Below, piece after piece: positions 45,301 through 56,338 of a stretch of DNA of 64,000 nt. This stretch comes from Scatophagus argus. Taxonomy: Eukaryota > Chordata > Actinopteri > Scatophagidae. The notes beneath the pieces were generated by a model. It made no database searches and was not told the origin of the DNA. It saw only the letters and a program-made list of their open reading frames with translations. The first letter of the stretch is position 1. Each line of letters begins with the position of its first letter. The position numbers were made by a program, and so were the translations under genes. The stretch covers positions 17,910,330-17,974,329 of the forward strand of contig NC_058497.1 of NCBI RefSeq assembly GCF_020382885.2, written 5' to 3'.

Positions 45301-47174
45301 AGAAAAGAAAGAAATAAAAAAGTGGATTTTTTTCCATTTGAATATGGAATATTGCAGAAAATAAGCTCTGTGAAAAGCAAAGGTTGATGATGCTTACATG
45401 TTTTGCCCAGAAAGATATATTTTTAACTTAAATTCAATCACCAGATTGCAAGACAAAGCCAATTTTAGGCCATTAACGAGGTGCACCATGGTCAGATGAT
45501 CACAATTTCACCATCTTCCCACTACAACATAATATACAGAATTTACTATAAAGTGATAAATGTACAAGTTGGAAAGTTCGAGTTACAATTGTATGTAAAA
45601 GCACAAGTAAAAAATATTTTGCTGAATACTGGGTATTGTTGTGCGCTCTATAGTCATATACATTGTATCTTTTATTATTCTATTCTAATCTTTCATCTTT
45701 GGTTTTTCTCCATCCATTATTCTCATATTCACACAGCTGGTGTATTATTTGGAAAAGGTCAACTTCACCACATCATTTGGTGATCAAGTGACATTTGATG
45801 AGAATGGTGATGTCTTGCCAATATATGATATCATGAACTGGCTGTGGCTCCCTGATGGAACAATTAAACTTCAGAATGTGGGTGAAGTTAAGAAGTCAGC
45901 CTTCAAAGGTGAAGAAATCTCAATTGATGCAGACAAAATCTTCTGGAACTTTGAATCAAAAAAGGTTACTTCTGATTTATTAGATGCCTACTTTTTAACA
46001 CATGGATAACTGATTATAACAGTGCAAATGCTGCAGAATATCACGTTATTGATTTTTATAGCCACCTCGGTCAGTGTGCAGTGAGAGCTGTCCTCCAGGT
46101 ACCCGTGTGGCCAGAAAGAAAGGGGAACCTGTGTGCTGCTTTGACTGCATCCCTTGTTCTGAGGGAAAGATCAGCAATGTGACTGGTTAGCATACAGTTT
46201 CAAACATTGCAGTTTAGAAATATGATATAAGCATGTATCTTAAGACTGTTCCTCTTTTCACAGACTCATTGGAGTGCACCAGTTGTCCAGAGGACTTCTG
46301 GCCCAGCCTCCAGCGTGACCACTGTGTTCCCAAGAAAACAGAGTTCCTCTCCTACCATGAACCTCTGGGTATTGGCCTGACAGCTGCTGCATTGCTGGGC
46401 ACCTGTATGTGTGCTGTTGTCCTGGGCATCTTCATCTATCATCGCAGAACACCTATAGTACGCGCCAACAACTCAGAACTGAGTTTTCAGCTATTGCTGT
46501 CACTTAAGTTATGTTTCATGTGTTCACTGCTGTTTATCGGTCGTCCCACTCTGTGGACATGCCAGCTGAGACATGCAGCATTTGGGATAAGTTTTGTGCT
46601 TTCCATCTCATGTATCCTGGTGAAAACCATGGTGGTTCTGGCTGTGTTCAAGGCCTCCAAGCCAGGAGGTGGAGCCAGTCTGAAGTGGTTTGGTGCTATG
46701 CAGCAGAGAGGGACAGTCATGGTTCTCACTTCTATTCAGGCAGCAATCTGCACTGCCTGGATTGTATCTGCCTCACCAGTTCCTCATAAAAATACTCAGT
46801 ATTACAACGATAAGATTGTTTATGAGTGTGTTGTTGGGTCCACAGTTGGTTTTGCAGTTTTGTTGGGTTATATTGGTTTCCTGGCCATCCTCAGTCTTTT
46901 TATTGCATTTATATCAAGGAATCTTCCAGATAGTTTCAATGAGGCCAAACTCATTACTTTCAGCATGCTGATCTTCTGTGCTGTGTGGGTGGCCTTTGTC
47001 CCTGCTTATGTCAGCTCACCAGGCAAATATGCAGATGCAGTGGAGGTATTTGCCATCCTGGCCTCCAGTTTTGGCCTCTTGGTAGCACTGTTTGGACCCA
47101 AATGTTACATAATCCTGCTGAGGCCAGAGAGGAACACAAAGAAAGCCATCATGGGTCGAGGTATTGAGACATAA
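42365..47174 (+). CDS. R7: OlfC/V2R-like family C receptor, complete, 880 residues
   Basis: Exons: 42365-42609, 42863-43157, 43307-43393, 43713-43982, 44188-44394, 44480-44755, 45737-45964, 46062-46185, 46264-47174. Close to R6 and R8. Particular residues: [14 protein letters not shown] in exon 2; [18 protein letters not shown] and [11 protein letters not shown] in exon 4; [10 protein letters not shown] in exon 6; NVT sequon at the linker (SNVTG). Exon 7 gives the same protein as R6. Exon 4 begins after CAG with GTACGT, a strong donor-like sequence. TA, ATCT and GA microsatellites expand introns 3 and 4. Intron 6 is 981 bases and closely similar to that of R6. No breaks. Ligand unknown. Confidence 0.94.
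42627..42645. repeat. Poly(A) run in R7 intron 1
   Basis: About 17 A after GACAGC, just past the exon 1 donor; R6 and R8 have no such run here. Confidence 0.8.
43443..43550. repeat. TA/ATCT/GA microsatellite cluster in R7 intron 3
   Basis: A TA run (43443-43466), short ATCT units, another TA run and a GAGAGAGA tract, together over 100 bases. Related but different tracts occupy the same intron in R6 and R8. Confidence 0.85.
44088..44122. repeat. TA microsatellite in R7 intron 4
   Basis: TA units interrupted by one TC. After it the intron goes straight to AACTTGATAA, so about 200 bases present in R6 intron 4 are missing here. Confidence 0.85.
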
Positions 47175-47289
47175 AAGCTGCATTTAATTTCACTGAACAC
47201 AATGAATCATTTCACTCACAATAATACAGAAGTGCAGGCAGCTAATATTCATAGCAATGATAACATATTGAACAAGCAGGGCTGATACC

Positions 47290-47295
47290 AATAAA
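47290..47295 (+). promoter_or_regulatory. Candidate poly(A) signal of R7
   Basis: AATAAA in GATACCAATAAATGTACC. The usual downstream site is replaced by the SINE in this gene, so this private hexamer is the nearest candidate. Confidence 0.45.
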
Positions 47296-47337
47296 TGTAC
47301 CTGAATATGAAATTTCTGTGTAGATTAACCTGACTGA

Positions 47338-47643
47338 TCATTTATTCATTCATTCATTTTCAATACCACTTAACTGTCAGGGTTGCAGGTAGCTGGAGCC
47401 TATCCCAGCTGAATACAGGCGAGAGGCGGGGCACACACTGGACTGAAAGCCAGTCAGTTGGCTGACACACAAAGACAGACAACCACACACTCACACCCAG
47501 GGGCAATGTAGAGTAGCTAATTAACCTAATGTGCATGTTTTTGGGATTGTTGGAGGATGATAACCCAGAAAAAACCCATGCAGGCACAGGGAGAACATGC
47601 AAACTCCACACAGAAGAGCCGAGACCGGGATTCGAACCTGGAA
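47338..47643 (-). mobile_element. tRNA-related SINE downstream of R7
   Basis: Reads GCTGGAGCCTATCCCAGCTG, GCGAGAGGCGGGGCACACAC, TTAACCTAATGTGCATGTTT, GGGAGAACATGCAAACTCCA and finally GGGATTCGAACCTGG, the reverse complement of a polymerase III B box (GGTTCGAATCCC). It is the fullest of three copies (also after R5 and R6); all three share the left junction TTAACCTGACTG then TTCATTTATTC or ATCATTTATTC. Confidence 0.65.
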
Positions 47644-47648
47644 TAAAA

Positions 47649-47790
47649 ATACTGTATTTTTCAGACTATAAGTCACTCCGGAGTGTTAGTCGCACCAGCC
47701 AAAAAATGCATGATGAAGAAGAAAAAAACATTTATAAGTCGCACTGGACTATAAGTCGCATTTTTGGGGGGAAATTTATTTTATAAAATC
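47649..47790. mobile_element. TATAAGTCGC repeat, probable short DNA transposon fragment
   Basis: ACTGTATTTTTCAGACTATA, AGTCACTCCGGAGTGTTAGT, CGCACCAGCC and two later copies of the motif (TTATAAGTCGCACTGG, CTATAAGTCGCATTTTTG). I recall this text as a widespread non-autonomous DNA element in fish. Only the first 140 bases are present. Confidence 0.5.
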
Positions 47791-48008
47791 AGAGACCTTT
47801 CTGCTGGTTGCCAAAGACATTTCACATTCATACTGGTTACTTTAATACTATCAACGCACTTACTTCCCCTGATCGGCCCTGCAGTAACCCCTTTCCCCAT
47901 TACCTTGAGGTGCGTTACTACTTGTATCTCGCTGTGGGTATCAGGATGTTGACATGCATATCAGTATTTGACTAATGGTATAATGAGCAAATATAGAAAA
48001 CTGAAACT

Positions 48009-48353
48009 CAGACAGACAAAATTTTAAAGGAGTAGCCTGTATTATATGCATGTTCCTGCACAGCTGATCATATCTAACATCTGACAAGTTACTATGGGCC
48101 AGACAAATAAAACAATCATCCATTAAGCAGACGCAGCACAATGAAAAATGAATATGTAGAAGTTTTATTGTGAAACATTCTACCATCTAGTGGACAACTG
48201 CTGCACAGGCACAGCGATGCAGGAGAAGCTGCACTCTGACCTCTCCGATGAAATGCATCTGAGCTGGGGACTGTAGCTTTGACTAACTGGTAGGTAAGTG
48301 TGAAGAAACAAATTTCAGTTGCCTTGTGCACAACAACAGTACAGTGTTCTCAG
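48009..48353 (+). repeat. Spacer block A (copy before R8)
   Basis: Starts CAGACAGACAAAATTTTAAA, keeps CTACCATCTAGTGGACAACT and CCTCTCCGATGAAATGCATC, and ends CAACAACAGTACAGTGTTCT, an altered form of CAATGACAATAAAGTGATCT in R2. The R6-R7 spacer lost the matching region. Confidence 0.55.
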
Positions 48354-48850
48354 ATTCCTATGTTTAAACTCTTAATATTTGATGGCAAAATGCATGCACT
48401 AAGGCCTGATTTGTCTTCAAGATGGCATTGTGCGAGTGGCTGCCTGTTATTGCAGCGAATTTCCCAACTGTGGGATTAATGAAGGAGTATCTTATATTGT
48501 GAGTTGAATTTGATATGCTTGTTTCACACACACAAATTATACACAGTACAAAATGATTCTTCTGAGGCAAAACATTATCTGATCAGGTATAAAACTGCAT
48601 GGTGATTATGCAGAAACTTTTATTTTAAACTAAATGCAAGTAGATGTTTTACCAGAAGATGAAAAAGTACTCCTTCATCTACAACTTAACACATCAGACA
48701 ATTCAGGCCATTTAAGGTGACATTTAAAAAAAGCAATCATAATAATAAACACATAATACTGTAATGACTATACTGCACATGATGATAGACCTGAATCATT
48801 ACACCCATTCATAACTTCAATTTGGAGGCAGGAAAACTGCCATGGAGCGA

Positions 48851-48909
48851 TTTTAGGCCCTGCCCAGAGTTTTTCTTATGCTCTCGTGGGTGGTGTTGCA
48901 GATTAAAAA
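48851..48909 (+). promoter_or_regulatory. Conserved promoter cassette of R8
   Basis: TTTTAGGCCCTGCCCAGAG, then TTTTTCTTATGCTCTCG, TGGGTGGTGTTGCAG and ATTAAAAA at 48902-48909, 77 bases before the start codon. The last base of the TATA-like box differs from R6 and R7. Confidence 0.65.
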
Positions 48910-48986
48910 CTGCAAGTCAACAGAATGAGTATGACAAACTAGTGAGACTGACTGGACTCACAAAAGGGGTAAACAGGAGGAAAGTC

Positions 48987-50120
48987 ATGCGGGCATTTTT
49001 AGAGTTCAACTTGCTCTTGCTTGTGTCTTTCATGTGGTTGTATCGTTTTTTTTCTTATGTTGAGTCCTCCCCTCTTTCGTCCTCCTGCCGGTTACAGCGA
49101 CATTTTCATTTAAATGGGATGCACAAGCCTGGAGATGTGGTTCTAGGTGGACTGTTCAGGATCCACTTCTTTGCTGTCTTTCCTGACCTGCCATTTACAT
49201 CAGAACCACAACAGCCTACATGTCGTGGGTGAGTCTCTTAGCACAGCAGCAAAAACCAAACCTGTGGAGTATCAGTCCCTTTTGTGACATGTATTTATAT
49301 TACCAAATATTACTCTTTAAATATACTGCTTATAATATCATAATTGTTTGCTCAATCTATAGTTGAGCAACATGTACATATTGGCAGAGTTATTACATGC
49401 TGTATTTGTCACTATTAACCACAGGCATTTTTTGTGTTAGTTTTGATGTTGTAGGATTTAGACGGGCACAGACCATGGCCTTTGCTATTGATGAGATCAA
49501 CAGAAACTCCAACCTGCTACCTAATGTGACTCTGGGATACAGTCTTTATGATACCTGTCTAAACATAAGAATTGGATTTTGTGCAGCATTGTCCTTAGTC
49601 AGTGGTCAAGAGGAGCAGTTTGTATTAGACGAGACCTGTGTTGGAACCCCTCCAGTAGTGGGGATTGTGGGTGATTCTTCCTCTACACATTCTATTGCCA
49701 TCTCCAGTGTCTTAGGCTTGTACAGAGTGCCCATGGTAAGTTTTGAACTTCAGCATCTAGCAATGATTTTATATGACCTTGGTTTAATTTCGGATGTGAT
49801 ATCAGTTGTAACTATGGAGTAACTGACGTTAAAAATTAAATAGAAGGTCTGGAATATTTTCAAGATCTAAACTCTCTTTCACAGGTGAGTTATTTTGCCA
49901 CATGTTCCTGTCTGAGTGACCGGCAAAAGTTTCCATCCTTCTTTAGGACAATACCAAGTGATGCTTTCCAGGTGAGCAAATATCAGCAAATAAAAAACAT
50001 AAAAAAAGCACAACAGAAATTCCTCAGAAAGAATGATGCTTCCATGCAATATTTAACTATCTCTATATCTATATGTTCATGTATACCTATGCTATCTATC
50101 TATCTATAAATATATGTATA

Positions 50121-50168
<48 letters not shown>

Positions 50169-50771
50169 CGAGAGAGAGAGAGAGAGAGAAATACATATAA
50201 TCCTTTGGTAAAATGCCAGCAATATTTTTTGTCACTGATAGCGCTGTTTGATGTGAAGAAGCTGAAAGGCAACAATTAAAAAAACGTTCACTGTTCCACC
50301 TGCTCAACAGGTTGAACAATGGAGAGAATATTTCAGCCTGTACACTAATCCTTTTGCGGTGTGTTCACTCAGGTGCGTGCTATGATCCAGATTCTAAAAC
50401 ACTTTGGCTGGACTTGGGTTGGCCTGTTGATCAGTGATGATGACTATGGACTTCACGCTGCCCGATCCTTCCAATCTGACCTGGTTCAGTCTGGGGGAGG
50501 CTGTCTGGCCTATATGGAGGTTTTGCCTTGGGACAATGACCAAGATGAATTAAGAAGGATTGTGGATGTAATGAAGAAATCAACAGCTCGTGTGGTCATT
50601 TTGTTTGCACATGAAACTAACGTGATTAATGTCATCAAAGAGGTGGGCTTGAAATGAAACTAATTATAAGTGAATATAGTGATGAAGCTCAGAATTTTGT
50701 TGTTTAACTGAAATATTAATGTTACAATACAATGGCCTGTGATATATATATATATATATCTGTGTATATAC

Positions 50772-50817
<46 letters not shown>

Positions 50818-53511
50818 TCACACCTCCTATTTGGAACAGGCTCTTTTAGCAGAATTTAAGTTCTTTAACAAATTTCAAGGCAATCCATTTATGATAGTGT
50901 GCCTAACTTTGCTTATAGACTGTGGAAAAGGCAAGATAACTTGTTAACTTCATTTTGATGGTATGGAAGTGTGAATGTCTATATTTATTATAATGTACAG
51001 GTGGTGAGGCAGAATGTGACAGGCCTGCAGTGGATGGCCAGTGAAGCTTGGACAGCAGGAACTGCGCTCCACACTCCCCACTTCATGCCACACCTGGTTG
51101 GCACACTGGGTATCTCCATCCGTCGAGGAGAAATCCCAGGCCTCAGGGAATTCCTCTTACAAACACGTCCTGACCTACACAACAACAACAGCTATGGAAA
51201 CAGCATGGTGAGAGTTTAACTTTGCAATCTGACCGAGGCATTACAGGACAAATGTAATTATGTATAAAAGAGGTATTTTGAATATATTTCAGATCAACCA
51301 ATTTTGGGAATACACATTTCAGTGTAGATTTGCACCACCTCCAGCAGGTTGGGTAGATGCTGGGGGAGGATTGTGCACTGGACAGGAAGATGTAGAAGAT
51401 GTGGATAATGAACACTTGCATACATCAGAACTCAGGCCAGAATACAATATCTACAAAGCTGTGTATGCACTGGCATATGCCCTTGATGACATGCTGCGTT
51501 GTGTGCCAGGCAGAGGGCCTTTCAGAGGACACAGCTGTGGCAATTTGAAAGAACTGGAGCCATGGCAGGTATGATATCAGTTGGAGGCAAGCATTGGCCT
51601 GGTTTACTTGGAAAAAAAAAGAAATAAAAAAGTGGATTTTTTCCATTTGAATAAGCTCTGAAAACCTTTGCTTTTCACAGAAAATAAGCTCTGTGAAAAG
51701 CAAAAGTTGATGATTCTTACATGTTTTGCTCAGAAAAATATATTTTTTAACCATAAATTCAATCACCAGATTGCAAGACCAAGCCAATTTTAGGCCTTTA
51801 ACGAGGTGCACCATGGTCAGATGATCACAATTTCACCATCTTCCCACTACAACATAATATACAGAATTTACTATAAAGTGATAAATGTACAAGTTGGAAA
51901 GTTCGAGTTAGAATTGTATGTAAAAGCACAAGTAAAAAATATTTTGCTGAATACTGGGTATTCTTGTACGCTCTATAGTCATATACATTGTATCTTTTAT
52001 TATTCTATTCTAATCTTTCATCTTTGGTTTTTCTCCATCCATTATTCTCATATTCACACAGCTGGTGTATTATTTGGAAAAGGTCAACTTCACCACATCA
52101 TTTGGTGATCAAGTGACATTTGATGAGAATGGTGATGTCTTACCAATATATGATATCATGAACTGGCTGTGGCTCCCTGATGGAACAATTAAACTTCAGA
52201 ATGTGGGTGAGGTTAAGAAGTCAGCCTTCAAAGGTGAAGAAATCTCCATTGATGCAGACAAAATCTTCTGGAACTTTGACTCAAACCAGGTTGCTTCTGA
52301 TTTATTAGATGCCTACTTTTTAACACATGGATAACTGATTATAACAGTGCAAATTCTGCAGAATAACACATAATTGATTTTTATAGCCACCCCGGTCAGT
52401 GTGCAGTGAGAGCTGTCCTCCAGGTACCCGTGTGGCCAGAAAGAAAGGAGAACCTGTGTGCTGCTTTGACTGCATCCCTTGTTCTGAGGGAAAGATCAGC
52501 AGTGAGACTGGTTAGTATACAGTTTTAAACATTGCAGTTTAGAAATATGATATAAACATGTATCTTAAGACTGTCTCTCTTTTCACAGACTCATTGGAGT
52601 GCACCAGTTGTCCAGAGGACTTCTGGCCCAGCCTCCAGCATGACCACTGTGTTCCCAAGAAAACAGAGTTCCTCTCCTACCATGAACCTCTGGGTATTGG
52701 CCTGACAGCTGCTGCATTGCTGGGCACCTGTATGTGTGCTGTTGTCCTGGGCATCTTCATCTGTCATCGCAGAACACCAATAGTACGCGCCAACAATTCA
52801 GAACTGAGTTTTCAGCTGTTGCTGTCACTTAAGTTATGTTTCATGTGTTCACTGCTGTTTATCGGTCGTCCCACGCTGTGGACATGCCAGCTGAGACATG
52901 CAGCATTTGGGATCAGTTTTGTGCTTTCCATCTCATGTATCCTGGTGAAAACTGTGGTGGTCTTGGCTGTGTTCAAGGCCTCCAAGCCAGGAGGTGGAGC
53001 CAGTCTGAAGTGGTTTGGTGCTATGCAGCAGAGAGGGACAGTCATGGTTCTTACTTCTATTCAGGCAACAATTTGCACTGCCTGGATTGTATCTGCCTCA
53101 CCAGTTCCTCATAAAAATACTCACTATTACAACGATAAGATTGTTTATGAGTGTGTAGTTGGGTCCACAATTGGTTTTGCAGTTTTGTTGGGTTATATTG
53201 GCTTCCTGGCTGTCCTCAGTCTTTTTATTGCATTTATAGCAAGGAACCTTCCAGATAGTTTCAATGAGGCCAAACTCATCACTTTCAGCATGCTGATCTT
53301 CTGTGCTGTGTGGGTGGCCTTTGTCCCTGCTTATGTCAGCTCACCAGGCAAATATGCAGATGCAGTGGAGGTATTTGCCATCCTGGCCTCCAGTTTTGGT
53401 CTCCTGGTAGCACTGTTTGGACCCAAATGTTACATAATCCTGCTGAGACCAGAGAGGAACACAAAGAAAGCTATCATGGGTCGAGGCATTGAGACAAACA
53501 GCAGTACTTAA
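48987..53511 (+). CDS. R8: OlfC/V2R-like family C receptor, complete, 883 residues
   Basis: Exons: 48987-49228, 49441-49735, 49885-49971, 50373-50642, 51001-51207, 51293-51568, 52062-52289, 52387-52510, 52589-53511. Exon 1 is one codon shorter (LSSSCRLQ against LSSSSCQLQ). The C-terminus is extended by four residues: after GRGIET come NSST and TAA, because the usual TAA reads AAC. Other private features: [16 protein letters not shown] in exon 2; [11 protein letters not shown] in exon 4; AGTALHTP and [14 protein letters not shown] in exon 5; [17 protein letters not shown] in exon 6; exon 7 ends FDSNQ where R6 and R7 have FESKK; the linker reads SSETG, losing the sequon kept in all other complete genes. 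Helix 1 is followed by CHRRTP. Intron 6 is cut to 493 bases and holds a hairpin. Ligand unknown. Confidence 0.94.
50124..50190. repeat. TA then GA microsatellite in R8 intron 3
   Basis: About 22 TA units followed by about 10 GA units, at the place where R6 has a few ATCT units. Confidence 0.85.
50741..50815. repeat. TA and AG microsatellite in R8 intron 4
   Basis: A short TA run, then about 20 AG units. R6 has AGACAGAGAGCAATAGAGAG-type text at the same place. Confidence 0.85.
51663..51708. repeat. Inverted repeat in R8 intron 6
   Basis: Left arm 51663-51680 (AACCTTTGCTTTTCACAG) and right arm 51691-51708 (CTGTGAAAAGCAAAAGTT) pair over 18 bases with one mismatch around a 10-base loop. R6 and R7 have only the right-arm sequence. 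The left arm is the exact complement of the R7 version (CTGTGAAAAGCAAAGGTT). Confidence 0.85.
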
Positions 53512-53622
53512 TTTCACCAAACAGATTCATTTGAAATGTACAACAATGCAGGCAGTTAATAATGACAATAGCAATGTTAACATGTTGAGAAAGCAGAGCT
53601 AATGCTAAACAAATTTACCTGC

Positions 53623-53936
53623 AATAATCCTTACTCATGTAACACTACTGCTAGGATCAGTACATACATTCTTTGCCTTTTCCTGAAACAAATCGGAACA
53701 ATAATTAATCCATCCACTAATCATAACTTGAAGGACTCTAGTGTGAATAGTCTTTTTCTTTTCTGTACTGTGTACAGCTGCAGGTACTTGTGTATTTATT
53801 CTTTTTGAATGCTCATCCTTCCCTTATTCTTGCATGCTTTGCACCCTCTATATCCTGTTTGCTGCTGTGACATTGTAATTTCCCAGTACTGGGACTAATA
53901 AAAGCATTATATCTCTCTCTTATCTCTTATGGATAT
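53623..53936 (+). mobile_element. Retroelement 3' fragment downstream of R8
   Basis: An insertion of about 310 bases ending CCCAGTACTGGGACTAATAA AAG and then TCTCTCTCTTATCTCTTA. This resembles the tail of fish non-LTR elements that end in a short pyrimidine repeat. It separates ACAAATTTACCTG from the conserved poly(A) context. It carries its own AATAAA at 53897-53902. Confidence 0.5.
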
Positions 53937-53948
53937 AAAATTTGTTTG

Positions 53949-53954
53949 AATAAA
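53949..53954 (+). promoter_or_regulatory. Poly(A) signal of R8 (conserved position)
   Basis: AATAAA in TTTGAATAAAGATGATCTG, homologous to the R1 and R3 sites but pushed to about 440 bases from the stop by the inserted fragment, which brings an earlier AATAAA. Confidence 0.5.
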
Positions 53955-54255
53955 GATGATCTGATTTCATTTGATAGTGTCATTTATTTGTGACTTGTCT
54001 GGAGATGAGGTAGACTTAAATGTATGCTCACCAGTTTTTACATTACCCAGAGATTCAGAAACCTTTTTTTGTCATCTTCCAATTTCCAAATATCAAATGT
54101 TAGTGTGCGATATTATGCCTGTCCATTCCTCCAGTGACATTGCCACCTCCCCAGGTCACTTCACTGTCACATTCCATCTGTTTAGTGGTTCCCCTAAGAC
54201 ATCTTCTCAGCGTTCTAGCCCAAAGAAAACAACACAAAGCAAAAAAACAAAAGTA

Positions 54256-54515
54256 ATCCATTGCCAACTTGCAGTGTCCTTGCGTGTTCTGCCTACACAA
54301 ACATAGCTTACAGTCCAAGGAAGGACTTACTACCTAAGCCAATTAGGTTATGTAATTAGTCCGGTTCACTGGTTTGTTTGTTTATCTGTTTGTCATCAGG
54401 ATTACAGAAAAACTACTGGTCCAGCTTTCATTATGCTTGGTGGAAAGGTGTATCATGGTTCAAGGAAAACCCCTGACCTTCCAAATCATGGACCAGTAGA
54501 ATTTGGTTGACCCCT
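54256..54515 (+). repeat. Spacer block B (copy between R8 and R9)
   Basis: Shares TCCATTGCCAACTTG, TTGTCATCAGGATTACAGAA, AACTACTGGTCCAGCTTTCA and GGTGGAAAGGTGTATCATGG with the copies at 7130 and 13480. Confidence 0.55.
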
Positions 54516-54939
54516 TCCCCCTGGCTGGAGAGAGCTGCAGTGGTCAAGTCAGCTAGACGATGAGGTCAACCTATAGTCTGACCGCACAACCTGCCCACTG
54601 CGCTTGGCTGTGGATCACAAGTCAAATACAGAAAGAATGATACCCTGAAACATCCCCTGCACAGGAAAATAATTCTAACGACAATAATAATACAGAGAGT
54701 AGAAGAGTGGATGCTTGGTTTCGGTGGAGGTATGCATAATCCAAGAACTTGTCGAGTTTGGTAACGATGAGTGAATCCTGGATGGGAGACTTCTTTCAAA
54801 GCAAAATAAATAAATCAATAATAATAATAATAATAAAAACAATTCTCATAAAATACTGTAATTAATATAATGCACAGACCACAATCAAAGCAGCCAACTA
54901 GAAATTAAATTTGGGGTTGGGAAAATGGCTGTGGATTGA

Positions 54940-54998
54940 TTTTAGGCCCTGCCCACGGTTTTGCTTATGCCCTGGTGGGTGGTGTTGAAGATTAAAAG
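54940..54998 (+). promoter_or_regulatory. Conserved promoter cassette of R9
   Basis: TTTTAGGCCCTGCCCACGG, then TTTTGCTTATGCCCTGG, TGGGTGGTGTTGAAG and ATTAAAAG at 54991-54998, 76 bases before the start codon. Confidence 0.65.
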
Positions 54999-55074
54999 CT
55001 GCAAGTCAACAGAAAAGGCAATACAAACAATTAAACTGACTGGACTCACAAAAGGGCTAAACAAGAGGAAAGTC

Positions 55075-56301
55075 ATGCAGGCATTTTTAGAGTTCAACTT
55101 GCTCTTGCTTGTATATTTCATATTGTTGTATCCCTTTTTCTCTTCTGCTGAGTCCTCCTCTCATTCTTCCTCCTCCTGCCAGTTACATCAATATTTTTAT
55201 CTAAATGGGATGCGCAAGCCTGGAGATTTGGTTCTAGGTGGGCTGTTCCAGATTCACTTCTTTACTGTCTTTCCTGACTTGTCTTTTACATCAGAACCAC
55301 AACAGCCTACGTGTCATGGGTGAGTCTGTTCGGACAGCAGCAAAAACCAGAAACTGGAGAGTGTCAGACCCTTTTGTGACATGTATTTATATTATCAAAT
55401 ATTACTCTTTAAACATACTGCTTATTTTTTAAGAATTTTTACGATCCAACTGTCACAAGTGTTTGCTCAGTCTATAGTTGAGCAACATGTACATATTTGG
55501 CAGAGTTATATGCTGTATTTTTCAGTAGTAACTAGTTGTATTTTTTGTGTTAGTTTTGATCTTATAGGATTTAGACGGGCACAGACCATGGCCTTTGCTG
55601 TTGATGAGATCAACAGAAACTCCAACCTGCTACCTAATGTGACTCTGGGATACAGTCTTTATGATAACTGTCTCAACATAGGAATTGGATTTCGTGCAGC
55701 ATTGTCCTTAGTCAGTGGTCGAGAAGAGCAGTTTATGTTAGACGAGACCTGTGTTGGAACCCCTCCAGTAGTGGGGATTGTGGGTGATTCTTCTTCTACA
55801 CATTCTATTGCCATCTCCAGTGTCTTAGGCTTGTACAGAGTGCCGTTGGTAAGTTTTATACATTACCATCTAATGATGATGTCAGATAACCTTGGTTTTA
55901 TTTCAGATTCGGTGTCAGTTGTAAATATAGAGAAATTAAACTTGGAAATGAAAGAAAAGTTTTGGAATCTTTTCAAGATGCAAATTCTGTTTCTTTCTCA
56001 GGTGAGTTATTTTGCCACATGTTCCTGTCTGAGTGACCGGCAAAAATTTCCATCTTTCTTTAGGACAATACCAAGTGATGCTTTCCAGGTGACCAACTAT
56101 CAGCAAAATTAAATGCAGAAAGGATAGCATATCAAACAATCCTAAGAATGTTTATTCACTGCCATGATAAATCTCTCTCTCTATTTATATATCTTTTATG
56201 CACCACGAGTCATATTCTATTTGTTACTGGTCTCACACAAAGCTGCAAGGCAATAATTAAAGGTCCACTCAAGGTCAAATGTTAAACCTGTTCAGCAGGT
56301 T

Positions 56302-56338
<37 letters not shown>

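Larger units (their letters stand above)
47175..48850. other. Spacer R7-R8
   Basis: Contains a longer SINE copy (47338-47643), a TATAAGTCGC element (47649-47790), a remnant of the C/T-rich flank, block A (48009-48353) and a long conserved flank leading to the R8 cassette. An AATAAA at 47290-47295 (116 bases after the stop) arose where sister genes read CAAAAAATG or AAACAAATG. No gene is seen. Confidence 0.7.
53512..54939. other. Spacer R8-R9
   Basis: Contains a retroelement tail (53623-53936), an AATAAA at 53949-53954 in the conserved setting, the C/T-rich flank, block B (54256-54515) and unique text, including an ATAATAATA run near 54812-54834, before the R9 cassette. Block A is not recognised. 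No gene is seen. Confidence 0.65.

Noticed and set aside
54967-55074. In-frame ATG upstream of the R9 start
   Set aside because: It lies inside the promoter cassette before the TATA-like box, and in R10 the same ATG is in another frame, so it is unlikely to be transcribed or used.
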